Below, piece by piece: positions 59,001 through 64,000 of a DNA stretch of 64,000 nt. The notes beneath the pieces were generated by a model. The model searched no databases. It saw only the letters and a program-made list of their open reading frames with translations, and had not been told where the DNA came from. A program made the translations under genes and the position numbers. The DNA lies in NCBI GenBank assembly GCA_965644295.1, contig CBFFRP010000094.1:62001-126000 (forward strand), written 5' to 3'. Source of the stretch: Paraphysomonas bandaiensis. Lineage: Eukaryota; Chrysophyceae. Numbering within the stretch: position 1 is the stretch's first letter; the number at the start of each line of letters is the position of its first letter.

Positions 59001-59737
59001 TTCGTCTCCTGCTGCATACCCAGTCCGGTGGCTGGGCGGCGGAAATTGCATGGAAGAAAATTACTTCCTCGAAGTCGTCTCTGCTGAGGTTCTGTTCCCG
59101 TGTATCATCTCTTGCTGTGGGGCAGTTCTTGAATACGTGTGCCTGTGGTGTTCAATGGATGCTGCATATCTGTCAGGCTGTACAAAGTTTTTATCTACGT
59201 CATATACACGATACCCTGTGGGTTGACCTTGTTAAAGCTCTTGCAAGATGCAGTTCTGTGGAAGAATTACGCAATGCTCATTCAAGCTTCTTGGAGGGTG
59301 TACAGGCCTGTAGTGGATTTATACGACCATTGGTGGACCGTTTTCTAAATCTATCACTGGGCTCTATAGATAACCTCAACGAGGCCTTTTCAGCTGCAGA
59401 GGCGTCGGAAGCAGCCCTCAATGCTATGGAATGGGGGGGAGGGGAGGGGTCCCAATCAACTGATATACTTATCATCAGATCGAGACTCAGTCAGGCGACT
59501 CGTGGGTTCTCAGTTATGTTAGATTGTATAAGGGATATTGTGAGGACTCTGGATGAAATCTCTAATGAGCAGCGTGGGCCGTTTCGCAGAAGCCAGGAAC
59601 CCTTCGAACATAGCTCCATCAGTGGCCCATCGCAGTTTTTATTGTATACAGAGCAGTATTTTTCGTCGTCGCTGCGTGCACTCATCGGTGACGTTGTTCG
59701 TGACAGGCTTATTCGTGTAGAAGAGAGTGGAAATTAG
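56073..59737 (+). CDS. Gamma-tubulin complex component (GCP5/GCP6-type)
   Basis: Four exons: 56073-56332, 56380-57830, 57898-58075 and 58159-59737. Introns are 47, 67 and 83 bases, phases close, 1155 residues. The N-terminus (MSGKSYQSSLYKYEQERIRS) leads to an acidic insert (about 190-230, ECEEEEDEKFSDDEDEEYCD). The GCP N-terminal (GRIP1-like) region begins near 310 (AICREVLHMLCGATSEMFVP) and includes LHMSSLALRSLLQWFIKL and STLRPWMKLLGSAAGL. The C-terminal gamma-tubulin-binding region carries IEIHFPAPLVEIL, QSFYLRHIHDTLWVDLVKAL and SVEELRNAHSSFLEGVQACS, the last being the most diagnostic GCP motif. Length and insert favour GCP5/6 over GCP2-4. Such subunits build the gamma-tubulin ring complex that nucleates microtubules at centrosomes and basal bodies. 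Confidence 0.85.
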
Positions 59738-61015
59738 TGCTATGGATTTGTGTTAGTTAAGATTTTGTACATCGAAACAACTCAAAGTCCGATGAGCACA
59801 TGAGACGACGTGACATCGGTATGTTTTTTTCATAATAATTATATAGTTGAGAAGTTTAGAATGATAAACAACTGTTCTTTCTATTGAAAAACCTAGACTT
59901 GCCTTGATACACAATTTCTTAGCTCTCAGATATCACAACTAGTACCTAATTAATTGATTCTGCTTCTCCTTAGTTAACTGCTTACCGCCATTCCATCATC
60001 ATTGTTGATCTGTACTCATGTCCCTATTTTGTTAAAAGAAGTCGGAGTCTTGCGAACGATAGAACTTATTACTCAGTTGTAAACAACAATGTAGTGACTT
60101 GAAAGAGCTAACTCTTGTAAACGCTTTAGACAAATTTCACTAAAATTATAATGACCTTTTACTATAAACAATCTGTATGGAAATGGTATTACAGTTACTA
60201 GTTTAATATCGTTTATTACTATCGTAATACATTATACTACAACCTACTATGTATTTTCGTACTTTGTACCCTTTATAGAAACATTTGTAGTTATTAGGGT
60301 CGCGAAACTATTACAGACAATAATTGAAATGGGGACAGCATATAATTGTCACAAGGACATGCTACTTTCTGATGAATCTCTCACAATTATACTTTGTAAT
60401 TAAAACTATTCTATATGTAGCTGACTATTACTGTGTGGGGTATAATTATATTTAACCTCGGGTAAGAAGGAGGCTATATCGTCTCGCGCTCCAAAGAAGG
60501 AGTGTTTGATGACCTGTTTTCGAAAGTTGACTCATCATTTTGGCTTCTCTAAAATTATGTAATATATAGAAATTACTTTCTCATGACCGTCAATATCACA
60601 AATAAGATAGATTTTTTATATTCAAACCGAATATTGAAATTGAATGATACTATGAGCGTTCTTTTACACCTCAGGCCAAAAAATAGTTTTGAGACAAAAT
60701 GGGGATAAGTTAATTGTGTCATATTAGAATTGTTGTATCCAATAGTATATCATTAGTAGCTTAAATACATTACATGCCATCAACATTTAGTATGGTGTGA
60801 AGCAAGTGTCAGTGCTCAAGTTTCAGCAGTGCTAGTATGATGAAGCACGAGATATACTGCTATACTACTATATAACAGTATTGAGAAAGAGTAAGTAAAA
60901 GTAAGAACTTAATTTGGCAAACTGTTTTTTAATTTTGCCTTGCGGCTGTACATAGCTACTCATTACTCACAATACATATTCTAGGATGAATCTTGCAATA
61001 CTTGGGCGAGACCTA
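59738..61015. other. Convergent AT-rich gap, no gene seen
   Basis: About 1.3 kb between the tails of the gamma-tubulin complex and NDUFS6-like genes. No coding or RNA feature is recognised. A small GC-richer patch near 60460-60520 is unassigned. Confidence 0.5.
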
Positions 61016-61465
61016 TTACTTCTTGTCAGCTGGCATTGGAGCCTCGAAGCGCAGCTCTTTACCGAATCGGTTATAACGCTTTCCCATTTTGTATCTCAGT
61101 CCACAATACAAGCACGTCGCGGGCTCAGAACTTACGCGGTCCAGCTGAATATACTGAATCGGGTGACCAAGGGCGCCAGATCCTCCTTCACACACAGCGA
61201 GTGTACCAGGCACCTCAATTACAGGGACCTCAGCAATGCGTGCCTGCGCATCACTCTGCCATCGCGGGTCCGGAAATTTCTATATATACAAATTATCATT
61301 GCAAAATATCAATTCATTGTCATACCCGTGCTGCGGCACAGAGAGGCATGGCCTGCTGCTGGTGCTTCCACACCCTGACGCAACTGTTAAACTCATAGCA
61401 CCATAACACTAAAATAACACGCACCGAGAGATCGATGAACGAGAAATCGATCGAAAAGCCTGCAT
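61016..61465 (-). CDS. Mitochondrial complex I zinc-finger subunit, NDUFS6-like
   Basis: Three exons: 61465-61425, 61383-61326 and 61279-61016. Introns are 41 and 46 bases, phases close to 120 residues. The start gives MQAFRSISRSSISRCVRVW, an Arg/Ser-rich sequence without acidic residues, typical of mitochondrial import. The mature part contains LAVCEGGSGALGHPIQYIQL, then CLYCGLRYKM. This is the C-x8-H...C-x2-C zinc-binding signature of NDUFS6 (13-kDa/NUMM subunit), an accessory subunit needed late in assembly of NADH:ubiquinone oxidoreductase. COX5b-type zinc proteins were considered, but GALGHP and YCGLRY fit NDUFS6 better. Divergent from the MFS transporter, 418 bases away. Confidence 0.9.
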
Positions 61466-61883
61466 TATTGATGCTATGATGAAAGTGATGGGGTTTATTC
61501 ACCAGAGACAAGAGTGGCTGATGCAGTCGAATTATGTTAACATAATCAGCCATGACATGCTGCTGCTGCCTGTGCTGCTGATCTCCGCTCTGGACTACAG
61601 TACATATACAGAGTTCTACAGCCTTCAACATACAGCAGTATATTCAGTGTAGTTGACAGTATGCCGTATATACACAGCAGTACACCACACACCACACATA
61701 TAAAATCAGTTGGTGTCCAAGATGTACTACGGTGTGTACAGCAGTAGTGTGCATGGGTAGATGAGGAGTGATCGCTCACACGTGCTCCACATCACATGCA
61801 TCACATACTTATGACAAGTAAGTTAAATATCTGTCGACCTCAACTCCCTTCTCCTTGTAGATCAGCTTGATATTTTGAGCATT
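61466..61883. promoter_or_regulatory. Divergent intergenic region between NDUFS6-like and MFS genes
   Basis: This 418-bp gap contains ATACAGCAGTATATTCAGTG near 61629, GTATGCCGTATATACACAGCAG near 61659 and TGTACAGCAGTAGTGTGCAT near 61735. These are among the clearest examples of the recurring promoter-region words. Confidence 0.5.
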
Positions 61884-63965
61884 ATGGACAAAGACAGGGG
61901 GATTGTGTCGAAATCACAGTCTCAGCTGAGATGGATGATTCTCCTCCTCAACTGTATCTTGATGATTGGAAATTATTATTGTTACGACATTCCCGCTGCA
62001 TTGAAGACCCAGATGGACGATTATATGGTAGGCGATTGACGTCATGCTTGTGTTTTACTAATGTACTTTCAGGGCAATCCGGTAGACTAAATAATTACTA
62101 CGATCGTTATTGTGACTGTAATGAAATAATGCGCAGGGTAATTTTGAAACACTTTTCAGCTTATTGTATACAGTGTACTCTATTCCTAATATCTTTCTTC
62201 CATTTTTTGGTGGATATTTCGTGGACAAGTTTGGAGTCCGTCTGTGCTTGCTGTTATTCGTCTCCCTCATTGCTGCCGGACAGGTCCCGTGCGAGTGATT
62301 TATTTCATGTTTTTGATGCAGTTGTTTAGGTCATTTTTGCGTTTGGTTTGTCTATTAAGTCGTGGCCAATAATGTTTGTCGGTCGAGTTGTCTTTGGGTT
62401 TGGTGGTGAAAGTATCGCTGTGGCTAACTCTTCAATCCTCGGTAAGTTTGTGTACCCAATATTATTGCTAGGGCCTGATGAATGTAAATGCAGCTGACTG
62501 GTTTGCTGGCAAAGAAGTTGCCTTCGCATTTGGTCTTAATCTATCTGTAGCACGACTCGGCTCTGTCTTCAATAACCTTCTCTCTCCAGTATTGGCCGAC
62601 TCTGCTGGAGTACCCTTCGCATTGTGGTTCGGTACCATTCTTTGTGCTTCAAGTGTTTTCTGCGCTATGGTTGTCATCCCTATTGACAAAGGCTTGGAGG
62701 AAAAAATTGCCGCAAATAAACTTGCAGTTGAGGACTCAAACCTTGAGGTAAATAGTGTTATTCATGTTAGAGTGTGTATGATGGCTTTCAGGTTGATCTC
62801 AAACGACCTCGGGACGAGGAAGACGAAGACATTGAAGAGGAGGTAAAGTTCAAGGATGTGCTCTCTTTCCCAAAGCCGTTTTGGATTCTCGTTATATCTT
62901 GTCTAGTTGTGTATGGTAAGATTTAACATATTATCCAAAATTCTGTGTCACCGATTATAGGATGCGTATTACCTTTCAACAACATCGCTTCCAGTTTGCT
63001 TCTTGAGAGAGACTTTTTCATGGAACCACCGAATAAGTGCGTGCTGACTATTCCCAATGAGTGTCAGTCGAGCTCAAATCCACCTATTCACTGCCCCTCG
63101 TCTGACTTTTACCAACCACCCCTGCCTATTAACATCACTATTGATGACAAGTACTATGCCGAGTTAACTCCAGATGATATTGACTGCGGGGATGACGACT
63201 GGAGTGATGGATGTGCTAAGGAGTACTGCAACAGGCAGTCTGATGGCATCAAAGCTGCTGCCACTGTTATGTCTATCCCTTACATCATATCTGCATGCCT
63301 ATCTCCCGTACTTGGAGGGTTTGTTGACAAGTTTGGTATGCGGGCGATTATCGCTACCCTTGCACCTGGCTGTCTGGTGGCTGTGCACCTCTTAATGGCA
63401 TCCACATCAGTAGACCCTATCGGTATGAATGTAAAGCTGCTACATTTCATTTTGCGTGATCGTGTAAATATTTTGTTTTATATTCCACCTTATATCACTT
63501 TCAGGCCCTATGGTCGGACAGGGCCTCGCCTATTCTGCATTTGCAGCTGTAATATGGCCCTCGGTTCCTCTAGTCGTGGAGAAGAAGTTCATTGGCCTCG
63601 GCTATGGCGCCATTACTAGTATACAGAATGCTGGTCTCGCATGCTTCCCCCTTATTGTGGCGGCCATTTACAAATCGTCGGATGATGAGTACATTCCTAA
63701 CGTGGAGTTTTTCTTTGTGGCCTTGGCATGTCTCGGAGTTACAGTGGGCATTCTATTGAACGTGTACGACGTGTACCACAATAACGTTTTCAACTCCCCT
63801 GGTAAGCCAGAGGATGACGCTGTTTATGAGGCCCTGCTTGGTGTAGAAGAAGACCAAGGCGGACGTAAGCACTCAGCAGCTCTAGATGCCCCTCCACGAG
63901 CTGTTTCCAAGGGCTCATTCAGCGTGCAGGAGGAGATCTATCGTGCCAGGATGAAGTCTTCTTAA
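61884..63965 (+). CDS. Major facilitator superfamily transporter, MFSD1-like
   Basis: Eight exons: 61884-62027, 62073-62081, 62137-62283, 62330-62441, 62494-62747, 62792-62915, 62961-63422 and 63505-63965, giving 570 residues (567 without the 9-base exon). Helix 1 is RWMILLLNCILMIGNYYCYD, then IPAALKTQ. LFSLLYTVYSIPNIFLPFFG precedes the MFS loop GGYFVDKFGVRL, and the second half has the matching GGFVDKFGMRA. GRVVFGFGGESIAVANSSIL, then ADWFAGKEVAFAFGLNLSVA, are conserved MFSD1-type segments. The central loop is charged (KRPRDEEDEDIEEEV). A Cys-rich lumenal loop lies between helices (CVLTIPNECQ ... EYCNRQ). The C-terminus is cytosolic. Animal MFSD1 is a lysosomal dipeptide exporter; the substrate here is unknown. 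Confidence 0.87.
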
Positions 63966-64000
63966 GATAACATCTGGCCATACAGACTAGCTACTGTCAG
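63966..64000. other. Window end, 3' flank of the MFS gene
   Basis: Only 35 bases remain; nothing can be assigned. Confidence 0.4.

Noticed and set aside
60986-61378. 130-codon + strand frame
   Set aside because: Antisense to the NDUFS6-like gene; no motif of its own.
1-64000. tRNA, rRNA or CRISPR features
   Set aside because: I looked for B-box-like GGTTCGA sequences, rRNA-like GC-rich blocks and regular spaced repeats. The few hits (for example 15331 and 48060) lie in exons or lack the rest of a tRNA.

Overview
The window is nuclear DNA of a eukaryote. Genes are split by many short GT-AG introns (about 40-60 bases, a few longer), intergenic DNA is AT-rich, and there is one short interstitial TTAGGG array. 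The gene set includes ciliary/centrosomal proteins (an EF-hand/WD40 protein of the WDR49 type, a CSPP-like protein, a GCP5/6-type gamma-tubulin complex subunit), a kinesin-3, large FG-GAP/EGF/multi-TM surface proteins and a subtilase on a Pro/Thr stalk. Together these suggest a flagellated protist, most likely a stramenopile. That placement is inference; there is no rRNA or plastid marker here.

Layout. 1-123: tail of a + strand gene. 263-1055 (-): DUSP-domain protein. 3949-5388 (-): eIF2B delta-type subunit, divergent from a coiled-coil protein at 6006-7817 (+). 10129-11620 (+): protein with two PX domains. 12096-13826: complete but dead hAT transposon with terminal inverted repeats and a perfect 8-bp target duplication. 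14109-15492 (-): RGS protein, divergent from a CSPP-like coiled-coil protein at 16013-17803 (+). 18622-24237 (-): intronless EF-hand/WD40 protein, divergent from an aspartoacylase-family enzyme at 24711-26021 (+). 26-31 kb: gene-poor. 31139-36796 (+): FG-GAP/EGF/multi-TM protein. 37960-41680 (+): subtilase whose stalk is built from repeated phase-2 exons. 42249-42893 (-): TAZ zinc-finger protein, divergent from a kinesin-3 at 43567-46904 (+). 47-49.5 kb: gene-poor, with TTAGGG repeats and a probable non-autonomous transposon. 49561-55394 (-): a 28-exon, 1440-residue FYVE-DENN protein ending in three tandem lipocalin/FABP-like repeats, divergent across a pure GTAT microsatellite from a gamma-tubulin complex component at 56073-59737 (+). 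61016-61465 (-): NDUFS6-like complex I subunit, divergent from an MFSD1-like transporter at 61884-63965 (+).

Genes are mostly arranged as divergent pairs 400-700 bases apart, alternating with convergent gaps. The divergent gaps repeatedly contain GTATAC and CAGCAGTAT-like words, which may be shared promoter elements. All multi-exon models were assembled by hand from splice signals. In each, the reading phase closes across every junction, which is strong internal support, but no transcript data were available.

The most unusual items are the FYVE-DENN-FABP-like fusion with conserved intron phases in each repeat, the exon-duplicated RPVF stalk of the subtilase, the tandem PX gene with a 24-base exon, and the hAT element with intact ends and a broken transposase.
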